From assembly GCA_031771865.1 (NCBI GenBank), contig JASISA010000010.1, positions 1,426,001 through 1,490,000 on the forward strand: a stretch of 64,000 nt of DNA. Direction: 5' to 3'. A program made the position numbers and the translations under genes. This document shows, piece after piece, positions 42,744 to 54,014 of the stretch. The stretch is from Nothophaeocryptopus gaeumannii (Eukaryota; Ascomycota; Dothideomycetes; Mycosphaerellales; Mycosphaerellaceae). How positions within the stretch are numbered: position 1 is the stretch's first letter; each line of letters begins with the position of its first letter. The notes under the pieces are model-generated. The model was not told the origin of the DNA. It made no database searches and saw only the letters and a list, made by a program, of their open reading frames with translations.

Positions 42744-44710
42744 TTTGTCAGAGACCCTGTCTTGTGCTTGTAGGTGTCGATGGAGCGAAGATATTGCTTG
42801 CGAGCTGTGATGAGTTGTGATATGAATGAGAGAGGGGGCGGGAAAACAATCGAGTACCCATCTTGCTAATATATTCACCTTCACATGTTCAGCTGAAGCA
42901 CTCAACAGCCACAGAATTCTCCAGCCTGGTACCTGCACGATAACGCCTCATACCATCTGGTACAGCAGCCCGCTGCTGGCGCGACACCGATATGGCTGTG
43001 CATGTCAAATTCGGCTTATAGACATCAGGATTGTGGGTTTCCGAGTCAATCCAGAGTCCTAGGTCTGGAGCTTGCCCTCAAGACGGCTGTTTCCACATGG
43101 CCCAAGGATTCAAAAGTAGATGAATATGCTTCCACAGTCGTCACAGCCGCTGGAGTGCGCGTGGTAGTGAATCAGAAGGATCACGCCAAACCTCTTTCGG
43201 AAGCCACTGCGCGCGGAACAGCGTCTGTATAAGCAGAGCTGTGATGCAGAAGGATCATTACTGTGGCTCTGTCTATGCTTGAACGCAGAATCGTAAAGCT
43301 TGGCCTCGATGCTTCTCCAATGGCATTGACTTTCATGGATCCAGCATAGGTACAGACATGACGATGTAGTCCAGACGTGGTTGTGTGGCTACTCTGTTCG
43401 GTGATCGTTGCGCGATGGCGCGCATGTGTGCAGCAAGCGCATCAGTCCTCGCATACGGAGCGGTCCATTAATAGCTGCCGGTGCTGGCGCAAAGAACATC
43501 GCAATTGATCTCAATGATGGTGTGTTCCTAGACCGAGGAGCATGTCGGAGTGAGAAGTGATAGCTGGAGTAGATGCGAAATCTTGGCGCCAAGGCCCAAT
43601 GCCAGTGCCAGTTCCCTTCCGCATACTCACCACATCCTCTCACTACTCAATATTGCACATCGCAGGGAAAGTGATGATGGGCGCGCGCATTCGCGACCCC
43701 AATCCTCACTCCCTGTGCGCGACTGAGCAGACCCTGACAGAAGCCACATGTGGCTCTTGGACATGGACTAGCACAAACTACTCGCCTCGACATCCTCATC
43801 CTCTTCGGTCCCCTCGATGCACCAAAAGAGCACACGATCCAACGCACGACCAGTATTGGCCTATCATGTGAGCCTTACGAGCTGCAAGAATGAAGAAACG
43901 GCACGACCTAGTCTGCGGCAGGGAACTTGGGCCAGAAGCATCCGAAGCTCACAAGGCACTTGAAGAGCTGCGATAACATTAGCGACATTGGCACTGTCAT
44001 TGTGCTGAACTCCAGCTGAGAATGCCCGACGGTGTGCAGCGGTGGTGATACCGCCATCCAACCTTCTACCGTCGAATTGTGAGAATCGACGTCTCAGAGT
44101 AGTCTCAGAGTAGTCCCTGGGTCACTGGGTTCGAAGCGGGAGGTGAGTCGACCATTGTGTCTCCATTGGTGATGTTGCTTCCTTTGAGTAATCCAGATTG
44201 ATGCGTTTAGTCTCACATGAAGGGCAATTCGCAAAGCAGGACCGCCTGGGAGGTTGCTACGCTGGGCAACTAGGAGCAAGAGCTACAGCACTCAGACGCC
44301 TTGTTCAAGCTTGTGACTACGTCTTCGCGTCTGGTTCATGGAAGGATGCACCATGCCGAACGTATCGGATGGTGCAACGAAGCCCTTCCACCTACCCTAC
44401 CCAGCTTGCGACTTCCCTCAATTATCACATGCTACGCCATTTACTTGATACTGGCAACTCTTGACTACAAGTTGGCTTCCTTACTCTCCAATACGACATC
44501 AATCTTCGTCCTTGACAATAACACCGTTCGCATTGTCGTCGCTACCTTGCAACATCTCAACACGTCAGGTTTTACGGGAGCATCGATTGCCTACTCGCGC
44601 AAGCGAGCTATTACGTCTGGCAGCCCCCCTCAAGCTGCGAACCAATCACACGGCTCAAATTACTTGCACAACTGCCTCGATCACTAGTTGTCGCCCGACC
44701 TCCAGCAACG
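42744..44710. other. intergenic, about 2 kb
   Basis: This is the DUF300 promoter side and the upstream region of the broken gene at 44711. A tandem CTCAGAGTAGT duplication is seen at about 44094-44115. No gene or RNA was recognised. Confidence 0.4.
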
Positions 44711-45609
44711 ATGCATGCAGGCCAAGTGGGCATTGGATTCGAACATCTATCGGATGACATACGCAGCACCATCTACACACTCGCGCTGGAACTTCCCTGC
44801 TCCGTGGGGCTCGTCAGCTCAGTCGTCGAAACCAGAGACTACGATGTGCGGCACGTGGAGACCTACTTGACAGTGGTTCCCGTAAGGGACGGGTCTGGCA
44901 CGATTGCAGTCGACCTACGCTGCACATGCGAACAACTTCAAACACAGGCAAGGCCAACATTCTACGGCCAAAGGACCTTGTCGTATCCAGCCTTCATGCG
45001 CTGCCCCTCTGAAAACTGGCTTGCCCGGATCGCAGGGTCATTGCGCTTGACGCACCGGGTCGAGGTCACTTAGAAGGTGACCCAGTGCTACCACACGAGT
45101 GACGTGCTGGGTGGTTTGTCAAAAGTCATCGTACCGTGGAGAAAAAGACACATTCTACATAATCCTGCAGAAATTGCGAAACGCCTCAAGGAGGTCATGA
45201 AGGCCCTGCGGGAACTTCGTGGGCTGGACAGAAGCGACACGTCCATTGTAGACATGCTCTCTTTCGGAGTCTGGAATGGGAACACCCTTGCACCTAGTCA
45301 CCTCCGCGGAGCAAAGGAGTATCTGGAACAGGTCAGGGAAGAGCTACGGAAACTGCTGAATCCTACAAGGGTTTCTACAAAGGAGCAGATCACGCGCTTT
45401 ATTGTATGGTGGACAGGATTATAAGAAGAGTGGAATATGCTTACTGCGTCTTGAGAGGAGATGTAGCGCACCAAGATGCTCCAAACATGACAGTGAGGCG
45501 TATCACGCATCTGTACGTCGCAGCAGGTGCGATCATTAAGAGACAGGGGAAGGACTGCAAACGTCGCGAGAGATTGCATTCATTGACAAAATTGCTTAGC
45601 CGTGGTTAA
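44711..45609 (+). pseudogene. interrupted gene: in-frame TAG and a later frameshift
   Basis: The ATG frame from 44711 reads like a fungal protein of the type that starts with an F-box-like 'RSTIYTLALELP' helix (DDIRSTIYTLALELPCSVGL, VDLRCTCEQLQTQARPTFYG). It meets TAG at 45071-45073. The same frame continues immediately as coherent sequence (VTQCYHTSDVLGG, KRLKEVMKALRELRGLD, LEQVREELRKLLNP) to TAA at 45422. A one-base shift near 45405 opens a further protein-like stretch to 45609 (IIRRVEYAYCVLRGDV). No intron explains either break. About 290 residues in total would be encoded. Best read as a recently decayed gene, with sequencing error less likely for the TAG. Confidence 0.5.
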
Positions 45610-45690
45610 TGAAATAGTCTTCTCTGCACCGCATCCCACTCCATCTTCCAACAATCTCTTCCCCTCCCCTCATCGATCCCATTGATCCAT

Positions 45691-46230
45691 CTACTGACCA
45701 ACACATGTCTTGCAAGCATGAGGCTAAAAGAAAACCAAGAAGTCAGCACCAGATCCCTCAAACCCAATCACTCTTTGCGAAACTCACCAAGTTGCTCCCC
45801 AAACAAGTCAACGTTCCCAAACAATTCGTATCCTTCTCAATGTTATTTCTGTACTCACAGCCGCCCAGAAACAAACAGCAAGCGTACCGGCCGAGTTCTC
45901 AGCGCAAGTGGGTGGCTGTGGACAGGTCGCAGGAGAGGCCTGGAAAGGTTGTCGTGTTTTGGTGTTGGTGTCAGTGGAGACATCAGCGTCGGCAGAGTTG
46001 GAGGAGGTGGAGATGGAGGTATCCGCGCCGACGGTGATGTTGAGATCCGCGGGAGTCGAGGAGCTCGGCTGGGGAGATTGAGACTTAGAGGGGGTGTTAG
46101 TTGAGGGTTGAAGGGGAGGGAAGGGGAGGGGAAGTGTACTGGACGTTTCGACCTGGCGGGCCGCTGGGATTGAGGCGCCCATGGCGATGGTGGAGACGAG
46201 GGTGAAAAGGGCGGTGGAGGTGGATTGCAT
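45691..46230 (-). pseudogene. small secreted cysteine-containing protein with an apparent one-base frameshift
   Basis: The minus frame begins with a signal peptide (MQSTSTALFTLVSTIAMGAS) and a Ser/Thr/Pro-rich region, then a Cys-rich module (CPQPPTCAENSAGTLAV). At about 45846-45850 the frame is lost, but another frame continues the module (KDTNCLGTLTCLGSNL), and a normal 64-nt intron (45724-45787, GTGAGT, TGCTGAC, TTTTAG) leads to a last exon PHACKTCVGQ ending at 45691. One extra base in the short A-run would give a 158-aa protein. Alternatively a single 135-nt intron from the GTGAGT after FWAA joins in frame to the last exon and avoids the problem. Thus either an assembly error, decay or alternative splicing. 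Function unknown. Confidence 0.5.
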
Positions 46231-46827
46231 TTTGGCTAGTTTGGAGGGGGTTGAGGCTTCGAAAAGAAGTGATAGGTGGTTTGGAAGGTTGGTTGCTTGT
46301 GTTACGTGATTGACTTGATGATTTGCCGATGATGAGAATGCTACTCGAGCGGATGATGAGACGATAATTATGTCTTTCACAGAGCGATATCCTCCTCTTT
46401 GCGTGTTGTTATACCCTTCAGCTGGAACTATTGTTGGAGATGCTATGCTTCCTGACCTCTTCCATCGTCCATCAAGAACTGACTCGGGTATACTTGCAAG
46501 TCTGCATCGCACGTCTCATCGTATACTCCGTCAAGACAGCAACAGTGTCTGTACGACCACAGGCCGTGCTCGCCCATCGTACTAAGAGTATTGGGGTGCA
46601 GTCCGGGGAGGGACCGGGGATGATCCGAGACGTTGTCCGTATGGTTGTTATGTAGCGGCTATGTGGAAGCCGAGAGCAAACCGAGAGTTGCGAGATAGGT
46701 GGGTAGGGCGGAGCTGTGTACGCTATGAGGAGCTCGTTCAACAATAGAGAGGATCGTGCCGAAGCTGTACATGTCAGTTAAAAGTATACAGGTCGAGGTC
46801 GCAGACTTACCACAGACAGAAGAGGAT
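46231..46827. other. intergenic, no gene recognised
   Basis: This is the upstream region of the secreted-protein gene and the 3' side of the DJ-1 gene. No structured RNA or repeat was seen. Confidence 0.4.
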
Positions 46828-47535
46828 TTAAACAATCCACCCCTCGGTAATTTCATTCCCCCCAAATTTCCATTCATAATCCATCCCCTTCGCCACGTTC
46901 ATCGCCGTCTCCTTCTCAAACAACTGACTTACAATCCACAGCGCCGCATCCATACCACAACTCACACCCCCAGCCGTGATAACCCTCACACCAGCATCCG
47001 TCTTCCCAGCATCGACCCACCTCTTCCTCACCACATTCGTTTCTCCTTTGCCAACACCAGCGCAGATCTCCTTCAACCGATCTAGGTACCGGTGATGCGT
47101 AGTCGCAGTTTTGTCAGCCAAAACCCCTGCGGCGCCTGGGAATAAAGAGCCAGTACACACAGATAGTAGCCAACGGTCCCCCCCATCCTTCTTCTTCAAT
47201 CCCGCAAAAGCCTTAAGTACCTCAAGGAGATTATGATCCTCCTCAATCGCCTTCTCAACATTCACCAGCGACGCACCCGGCATAATCACCAAATCAAACC
47301 CGCCTAATTCTGTCGTGCCATCAGCTTTCTGGGCCAGGAGTTCGATAAAGGATAAGTCACGTTTGAGAGTGACGCCTTCAGAGGAAGTTGTTATGTCTGT
47401 AGCGGACGCGATTGTGATGCGACGGTTTTCTCCAGAGATAGTGGAGTTGCCGAAGACTTCACAGGGGCCGGTGAGGTCGAGGATATCGAGGCCTTGAAAG
47501 GCGAGGCCGAGGATTTGGAGTTGTTTGTCAGGCAT
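46828..47535 (-). CDS. DJ-1/PfpI family protein, isonitrile-hydratase-like
   Basis: Single exon of 235 aa, MPDKQLQILGLAFQGLD. The core follows the DJ-1/PfpI fold: LDLTGPCEVFGN near the start, GFDLVIMPGAS, then the nucleophile elbow LLSVCTGSLFPGAAG and TATTHHRYLDRL, ending with VRVITAGGVSCGMDAALWIV. The CTGS nucleophile context matches the bacterial isonitrile hydratase (InhA)-type branch rather than chaperone-like DJ-1. Substrate unknown; this branch in fungi is usually annotated generically as ThiJ/PfpI. No organelle signal was seen. Confidence 0.92.
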   Translation of the reverse strand: MPDKQLQILGLAFQGLDILDLTGPCEVFGNSTISGENRRITIASATDITTSSEGVTLKRDLSFIELLAQKADGTTELGGFDLVIMPGASLVNVEKAIEEDHNLLEVLKAFAGLKKKDGGDRWLLSVCTGSLFPGAAGVLADKTATTHHRYLDRLKEICAGVGKGETNVVRKRWVDAGKTDAGVRVITAGGVSCGMDAALWIVSQLFEKETAMNVAKGMDYEWKFGGNEITEGWIV

Positions 47536-48079
47536 GACTTTTCAGGGTTCTGTGGGATGTCGAAATTGAGTGTGGGATTTTAGACGGTGACGATCGTTTG
47601 TAGGCTACTCGGGTACTACTACAGTGAGACGGATGACTGTAGGTGGTGTTTGATGAGTCTTATAGCTCACGATGTTAGTTTGTCGTTCCGCGTCGTGTGA
47701 AAGGGCTTGAGCAGGGGTGCTATGCAGCTGTGAACTTTATTGATCCTCGGCTGTCTGCTGAGCAATGATTCTGCTGAATTTGGTTCTGCGCATTCGCACT
47801 CTTGATTGCTGAGATTGTGCGGAATGTGTAGTTGTAGCGGTATGTGCATGGCTTCAGACTGTGGAAGATGTTCCGAAATGGAGATTTCATCCTTCTCGAG
47901 GTCGAACGAGCTCTGAGAACGACGTACGGTTCGGGATGGCTGTCACGATTCGGATGACTCTCTCCCCACTGTGTAGCAATCGCTGCCCTTCGTCTTCTTC
48001 CTCGGACTCATCCGAACATTGGCGTCGTATCCGTGAGGTTCCTGCATTCGCTGAAGACCGTGTCAGCGAAGCAATCGCA
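47536..48079. other. intergenic
   Basis: This is the upstream region of the DJ-1 gene and the 3' side of the SURNod19-like gene. Nothing else was identified. Confidence 0.4.
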
Positions 48080-49267
48080 TCACTCGACACGTTCAGGCGT
48101 ACCAGAAGATGCCGATGCATGTTCTCTCAACTCGATACCCTCCTCCTCGTCGTACTGTCGGGCGGTTTTAGAGTGCAAAGGTTGATAGTTGCCTTTTGTA
48201 CCGATCCAGCCAACCCAGAGTGGCATGCAGTAACAGAACCCGACCAGGGCAAATGTGAAGAAGATTCCAAGACTGGTGTATATAGGCCAGACGGTCGCCG
48301 CCGTTTCGTAGGTCGACATCTGGGAAAGCTCATCTTGGACCACATATATGAGTGCAGAACCCATGACCGGCTCCAGATTGCCATCGCCGTTGGACTGCAG
48401 CGGATGAGAAACCGTGTCGTAATGTGCAATAACGCTCCAAGAGCTTCCTGGATCCACCCGACCAAGGTCCTCGCAGGCACTCATATGTCCAATATGGTCA
48501 ATGTCGATGCGTGGGTAAGTCGCCTCCAGGTCGCAGACTTCCTGCGAGTCTTTCAAGACCTGTAAGTGGGTTCCGGAGTCGTGAAGATGTCCCGAGATTA
48601 GTACGACTTCGCCATTCAGACGAGGCATGACATATGTCGGGCTCGCGTACCGGAATATAGATGTATTTGCAGATGGTCGGCTTTCGGGACCACAGCCGCC
48701 AATGTCAAGCCAGTAAGGCGTTGCAGCGCGAAAGTCCGGCTCTGAGGCAGTAACGTACTCCCAGATTACTGAAAGTACGACATCCTGTGGTGTCTGGAGA
48801 GAGTTCCTAAGCTCGCCATCGAACTGTATCTGGTCATCGGGTCCAATGTAATACCCAATCTTTCTTTGGCTGCGTGACGTCAAATCGAGAGCCATTCGTT
48901 CATTCCCAGATGCGAAAAATCTCTGCCCGTGCCGTTCATCACCACAGACTCCATCGATCCGGCCAAGATTCTGAAACACAATATGGCGCAGCCGAACATT
49001 TGATGCCAGATCAGCTATACCGCCTTGTGTATACTCCAAGCTCGCTTGCATGAAACACACGAAACAATCCTGACAAGGCGGTTGTACTTGAGCATGAATC
49101 TTCAGCGCGTCATTGCCCGCCGGTACTGTATATGTATTGTAGCTAGTCTTGATTCGCCATGAGTACAGCTGTGGGAAAAGCTGTGGTGTGAGATGCTGAA
49201 CGCCTTCATCTGCGCCAGCCGAAATCAGTACCAGCAGGGAGACAACGACCAAGAGCGTGTTGAGCAT
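48080..49267 (-). CDS. secreted/type I surface protein resembling SURNod19-like family
   Basis: Single exon of 395 aa. The signal peptide is MLNTLLVVVSLLVLISAGAD. The ectodomain carries CQDCFVCFMQASLEYTQGG, HIVFQNLGR, VCGDERHGQRFFASGNER, a VVLSVIWEYV strand, GEVVLISGHLHDSGTHLQV, and HIGHMSACEDLG followed by SVIAHYDTVSHPL. The His-rich GHLHDSGTH and HMSAC motifs and the final EPVMGSALIYV strand resemble the plant stress-up-regulated Nod19 (SURNod19) domain and its fungal relatives. These have the look of a metal site, which is inference. A single membrane helix near residue 335 (IYTSLGIFFTFALVGFCYC) and a cytosolic tail end the protein. No catalytic assignment is possible from sequence alone. 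Confidence 0.7.
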   Translation of the reverse strand: MLNTLLVVVSLLVLISAGADEGVQHLTPQLFPQLYSWRIKTSYNTYTVPAGNDALKIHAQVQPPCQDCFVCFMQASLEYTQGGIADLASNVRLRHIVFQNLGRIDGVCGDERHGQRFFASGNERMALDLTSRSQRKIGYYIGPDDQIQFDGELRNSLQTPQDVVLSVIWEYVTASEPDFRAATPYWLDIGGCGPESRPSANTSIFRYASPTYVMPRLNGEVVLISGHLHDSGTHLQVLKDSQEVCDLEATYPRIDIDHIGHMSACEDLGRVDPGSSWSVIAHYDTVSHPLQSNGDGNLEPVMGSALIYVVQDELSQMSTYETAATVWPIYTSLGIFFTFALVGFCYCMPLWVGWIGTKGNYQPLHSKTARQYDEEEGIELREHASASSGTPERVE

Positions 49268-49514
49268 CTGCTGCGTCTCTGATACGATTGCGGCAAAGAA
49301 ACGAATGCATAATAATGCAGGTCAGCGTGGTTCACAGGAGCAGAAGTGCCACGTGGGGTTCCTCCGGCTGAGCCGCACATGCCTGGATTAGGGTGCCCTG
49401 GTGAAGCTTGAGCTGTCGTGGCTGCGCCCCCGCGAGAGCGTGAGCGTGGCGTCTCGTTCAAAGCAGCTTTGATAGGATGGAGAACGAAGTGCAGTGCCAA
49501 ACAGCAGCTCAAAG

Positions 49515-49958
49515 CTATGTCCACTCATTTTTGACACTTCTCTTCAGAGATCGCTCAAGTATCTCCCAGACGTGGCTCCCTGCCGCGCCGATTGCCCAGC
49601 TCACTGCCACAGTACCTGCGCCGATAGCTGCAGTCTTCTGCACCGGTCCAGCCTTCCATTGATCGGTCACGCAACCAATGGCAGTCAACACTGGAATATG
49701 GACCGTGAACGCAGGATACGCATAGTCGTTCAAAGATCCCCACGAGGTCTGAGAGTAGTCCGAGAACAGGCTGAGTAACGAAGTCCCGGAGTCTTTCGGT
49801 AGAGTCAGCCGGATCGGATCGGCCTTGGCCTTGGCGCGATCTCGGTCTCGGCAGACTTCTCCATTGCACCTTGAGTGACAATCCGCCGAACTGTGAGAAA
49901 GACCTCCATCATCGTTCACTTTCACCCTCAATTCTGAATCATCTCTCCCTCTGTACAT
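49515..49958 (-). CDS. hypothetical small protein with hydrophobic segments
   Basis: The minus frame has a first ATG at 49958 (MYRGRDDSELRVKV), giving about 147 aa. The N-terminal third is charged. From DSGTSLLSLFSDYSQTSWGS onward it reads like a membrane-associated protein: AYPAFTVHIPVLTAIGC and an Ala/Gly-rich AAIGAGTVAVSWAIGAAG segment, ending with a basic helix (EILERSLKRSVKNEW). The start is uncertain because the frame is open upstream and another short ATG frame overlaps. No family recognised. Confidence 0.45.
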   Translation of the reverse strand: MYRGRDDSELRVKVNDDGGLSHSSADCHSRCNGEVCRDRDRAKAKADPIRLTLPKDSGTSLLSLFSDYSQTSWGSLNDYAYPAFTVHIPVLTAIGCVTDQWKAGPVQKTAAIGAGTVAVSWAIGAAGSHVWEILERSLKRSVKNEWT

Positions 49959-49991
49959 ATATCTCCGTTGACTGAGTCGTACCGCCGCCAA

Positions 49992-50577
49992 GACATATCA
50001 ATCTCCGAAAGGGCGCTTTAGAGTTTGCGAGGTCAGCCTGCTGAATATTGGTCAGGGACTTGGCAAGCCACTGGCCAACTCTCCAACTCTCCCGTGCTCG
50101 TGCTCGTTTCTCGCCAACATGTCGTCCAGATACTTCCCCTTAGTTATCACACAAGCATCTCTACTCATCATATGACCAAGCATTCAGAATAGACGCCGCC
50201 AGGGTGTGCAGCGGATCGTGGGAAAGACACGCGACAGCTCACCGGGGACACAGGACCAATTCCATCCGCGGCCGCCGCATCCCCTCTCAGCTCCATTCAC
50301 AGTTCCAGCCGCGACGGAGCGCTCGGCGTGTGCTGCACCCCCTTCGACAACATCAACGACTGCCCACTTACAGTCCTACATTCCAATCAACACTGACTGA
50401 CACCATCACCACGAACAACGCCATGAGCCTGTCCCGGAGTCTGGCCTCGACGCACCTGGAGAGCTGGATGCAAACCACCCGCCCTGAAGAAGCAGGGAAC
50501 ACCGAACCACCGGCGCCGCGGAGGTGCCTCGTGGCGCTCTCTTAAGCCTCTGCCACACAGCCTGGACCTTCTCCGAC
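49992..50577. promoter_or_regulatory. upstream region of the Sln1-type kinase gene
   Basis: No gene. It presumably holds the promoter and leader of the kinase gene, and short upstream frames occur before the ATG at 50578. Confidence 0.35.
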
Positions 50578-53500
50578 ATGCGCATTTCAATACGACAGCA
50601 GCTTGCGATACTTTTAGTTGTCTCTTCTCTGATCGGCCTTGCCGCCATCTCAATCGCAACATGGGTCGTCAATCACGACTTCGTTCTCAATGTCGCAGCT
50701 ACCCGCCTGAGGACCACCGCAGTACTCAAGGCTGCTCAAATCGCGGCGAACTTGGAGCTCATGCAAACTGCCGCAACGTTTCTCACCACGAGAGCTATCA
50801 TCCAGCAAGCACTGGCTCGATACAACAATGGCTCAGATACTAGTTCGCAGAATTGGGCTACCGCTCGCAGCGATCTCGCAGCAACTCTCGGCGATGTCGG
50901 TCCATTGAAGGAGGGTCTAGCACTGCAAGCTCAGATCTATTCGCGCAATGTGTCTGGTCCATCAGGGAACAACAGTGTGCTGAGCGAAACGGGAGCCAGT
51001 GCTGGCAGCATACTGCTCCCATGGACCAATCCCAACGGTAGCCAAGTCTATCTCGGTGACGAGGGCTCAGGATATCCACCTGCATTGTACCCTAATCTTA
51101 CCATCTCGGAGCAACACGTGGAAGGCACCACTGAGTATGTTGCTATGTACAACGGCCTCACTCTGGACTCGACATCGACACTCGTTCTTGGACCGATTCT
51201 TGTAAACGCACATTTCTCTCTGCTTTCTCTTACGCTGGCGATTGCCAACAACACTTCCAGCACCGATGTCCTAGGATGGTTGACTCTCGTGTTGGATGCG
51301 AGACTCATACAGACTGTGCAGCAAGATCAACGTGGATTGGGCCAGACCGGGCAGACTCTTGTCCTTGGCCCAGTCAATACCACCAACAACTTCTCGCCTG
51401 GTATCGTTGGTACGCCGGCAGCTGCCGACGTTGACGTTCGTTACCTCTTGCCACTCAATTCATCGGTATCGGACCGACACCCTCAGCACGTGGTTGGCAC
51501 CAAGAATATACCGTTTCCTGCGCGCGCCTATCCTGCTGTTGCCCGAGCGCTTGAGGAGAACGCACGCACCGATGAAGACGTCGGAACCATTCTGAGATCT
51601 CACAACGAAGCCAACAAGAGCGTCTCCGTCGGGTACTCCGTCCCGAACACAAACCTGGTCGATTGGGTCGTTGTGGTGGAGCAAGCTAAGAGCGAGGTCT
51701 GGCAACCCATCAACCACTTGCGCACCATCATCTTGGCTTGTCTGTTTGCGGTCGTCGGCTTCAACATGATCCTATCATTTCCTGTGGCACACTGGGCGGT
51801 CTTGCCACTCCTACGTCTCCGAGCTGCGACTGAGCAGTCGATCGATCCGCCTCGCAGCCATCAGCCGAGCCAAGGTTCTTCAGACGATATGAGCCGCTCT
51901 GGAGAGAAGAGGTCCTCGCTTACTATCTTCTCTCCCAAGGCCACAGCGGGATTTGTAGAGACTATTGCGAGATGGCGAGGCAGGAAACGTGGCGGATTGC
52001 ATGTCGAACAGCGAGAGGACGACCGCTTCAGAATACCCGGCAAAGTGAAGCAATCAAGCAAGGTTTGGGTCAAAGATGAGATGACAGATCTTATTACAGT
52101 CTTCAACGAGATGAGCGACGAACTGTATCGGCAATACAGTCGGCTCGAAGAGCGTGTGCGTCAGCGCACTGTCGAGCTTGAGCACAGCAAGAAAGCGGCC
52201 GAAGCAGCGAACGAGAGCAAGACCATCTTTGTTGCGAACGTGAGTCACGAGCTTAAGACGCCTCTCAACGGCATTCTGGGCATGTGCGCCGTTTGCATGG
52301 AGGAGGATGAACCGTCGCGGCTAAAGCAGTCTTTGGGCATCATCTACAAGAGTGGCGATCTACTTCTGCGCACTCTGTCCGACCTTTTGACTTTTAGCAC
52401 GAACCAGGTTGGACATCAAGTTCTAAAACTGGATGAGAAAGAGTTCCAATTCCGGGACTTGGAGACACAAGTGTTTGCCATCTTTGCCGAGCAAGCCAAA
52501 GAACGGCAGATAAACCTGCGAGTACTCTTGGAGGAGGCGTCAACTGGGACCTGCGGTCTACCTGACAACAGGAAGCTGCGCGATGCGCTTCTGTACGGAG
52601 ACATACATCGCATACTCCAGGTCGTCATCAACTTGACATCCAACGCACTCAAGTTCACGCCAGCAGATGGATCGGTCACTGTCGCTGTGCGCGCCCTTTC
52701 TGAGCCTCCGCCAGCACGAATCTCTGGCGCAAAGGGAACGACTGTGCAGCGAGGCACGTCGCTGCGAAAGCGTGAATCCCAAGTTGCTAAGGAAGCTGAG
52801 GCTGAACCCGGTACAGCTTGCTTCATTAATCCACGAGAAGTGGCACAGCCTCATGAGAGCCTTCAGGATAATAGTCTTCCCCCGGGCCATGATATCTACG
52901 TCGAGCTGCAAGTCCGCGACACTGGTGCCGGGATCTCGGAAGAAATGCATCATCGTATCTTCGAGCCATTTGTGCAGGGCGAAGCTGGTCTTAGCCGGAA
53001 ACACAGTGGCACAGGGTTAGGACTGAGCATTTGTTCGCAACTGGCCACATTAATGAGAGGACAAATCAGTCTTGAGAGCGAGCTCGGATCAGGCAGCACA
53101 TTCACCGTCAAGCTTCCTCTACGGCAGCTTTCGTCCACCAGCTTGCCAAGCTCCCGACCAGGAAGCGCATCGGCGTCGAAGAGATCCTCAATGGTCGTCA
53201 GCATGCCGAAAGAGATTGAAGCAAAAGAGACTGCTGTTGTCACCACGACTCCTCTGCCTGAAGTGACCCCGGAAGCGGAGCATGCGCCCAAAGGAATTGC
53301 AACACCTCCGGCAAATCCAACGTCTGCTCCGAAAGCGTCTCTGGCGCAAGCTGCGACTATCAAAGCTGCAGGCAAAGTTGCAAAGGCCACGAAAGAAGCG
53401 CAGCACGATTTCAGCAACGTGCGCATACTGGTTGCAGAGGACAACAAAGTGAACCAGGAAGTCATTGTCCGGATGTTGAAGCTTGAGAAGATTTTCGACG

Positions 53501-54014
53501 TCACCATAGCGAGTGACGGACAGGAAGCCCTGGACCTAGTGAAGACAAATTCCGGTGATGGAGACAAGCCGCCCGCTCAGCCCTTTGATCTCATCTTCAT
53601 GGATGTACGATGCCCCATCCCACCCGCTCTCCTGTCTATTCTCAATACTAACGATACCTATAGATCCAAATGCCAAATATGGACGGGATAACGTCCACGA
53701 AACTCATACGCGAGTATGGCTTCAAGCAACCCATCGTGGCCTTGACGGCGTATGCTGAGCAGAGCAATGTGGATGACTGCTATTCATCCGGAATGAACAA
53801 CTTCATTGCGAAGCCGATCAAACGGCCACAGTTGAAGAAGGTACTGACAGAGTACTGCTCAGCTCAGAACCTGTCGAAGATAGACGGTGTGAATGGAACA
53901 GCAAATGCGCCGAAGACAGACGTGACCAACAGCAATGCACCCTTGCGAAACGATACCAACAAGCAGCAACCACCAACTGCAGCCAATCCAGCAGCTGATC
54001 TCAAGACGACATGA
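50578..54014 (+). CDS. sln1: Sln1-type hybrid histidine kinase (osmosensor, group VI)
   Basis: Two exons (50578-53604, 53664-54014; intron 59 nt), 1125 aa. Membrane helix 1 lies at about residues 9-30 (AILLVVSSLIGLAAISIATW) and helix 2 near 385-405 (IILACLFAVVGFNMILSFP), flanking an ectodomain of about 350 residues with many N-glycosylation sequons. A linker precedes the HisKA motif NVSHELKTPLNGI (His about 557), and the HATPase boxes are INLTSNALKFTP, RDTGAGIS and GTGLGLSI. The C-terminal receiver (ILVAEDNKVNQEV, FDLIFMD, PIVALTAYAEQ, AKPI) has its phospho-acceptor Asp about residue 1009, the last codon of exon 1. The layout is that of Sln1/TcsB, which signals through Ypd1 to Ssk1 and the Hog1 MAP kinase. 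The ATG at 50578 gives the conserved MRISIRQQ start; the frame is open 18 codons upstream. Confidence 0.95.

Noticed and set aside
44738..44755. tRNA-like B-box (GTTCGAATCC on the minus strand)
   Set aside because: No A-box or cloverleaf arms at the right distance, and it lies inside the broken gene's coding sequence.
47861..48565. 234-codon plus-strand frame
   Set aside because: Antisense to the SURNod19-like gene, with no features of its own.
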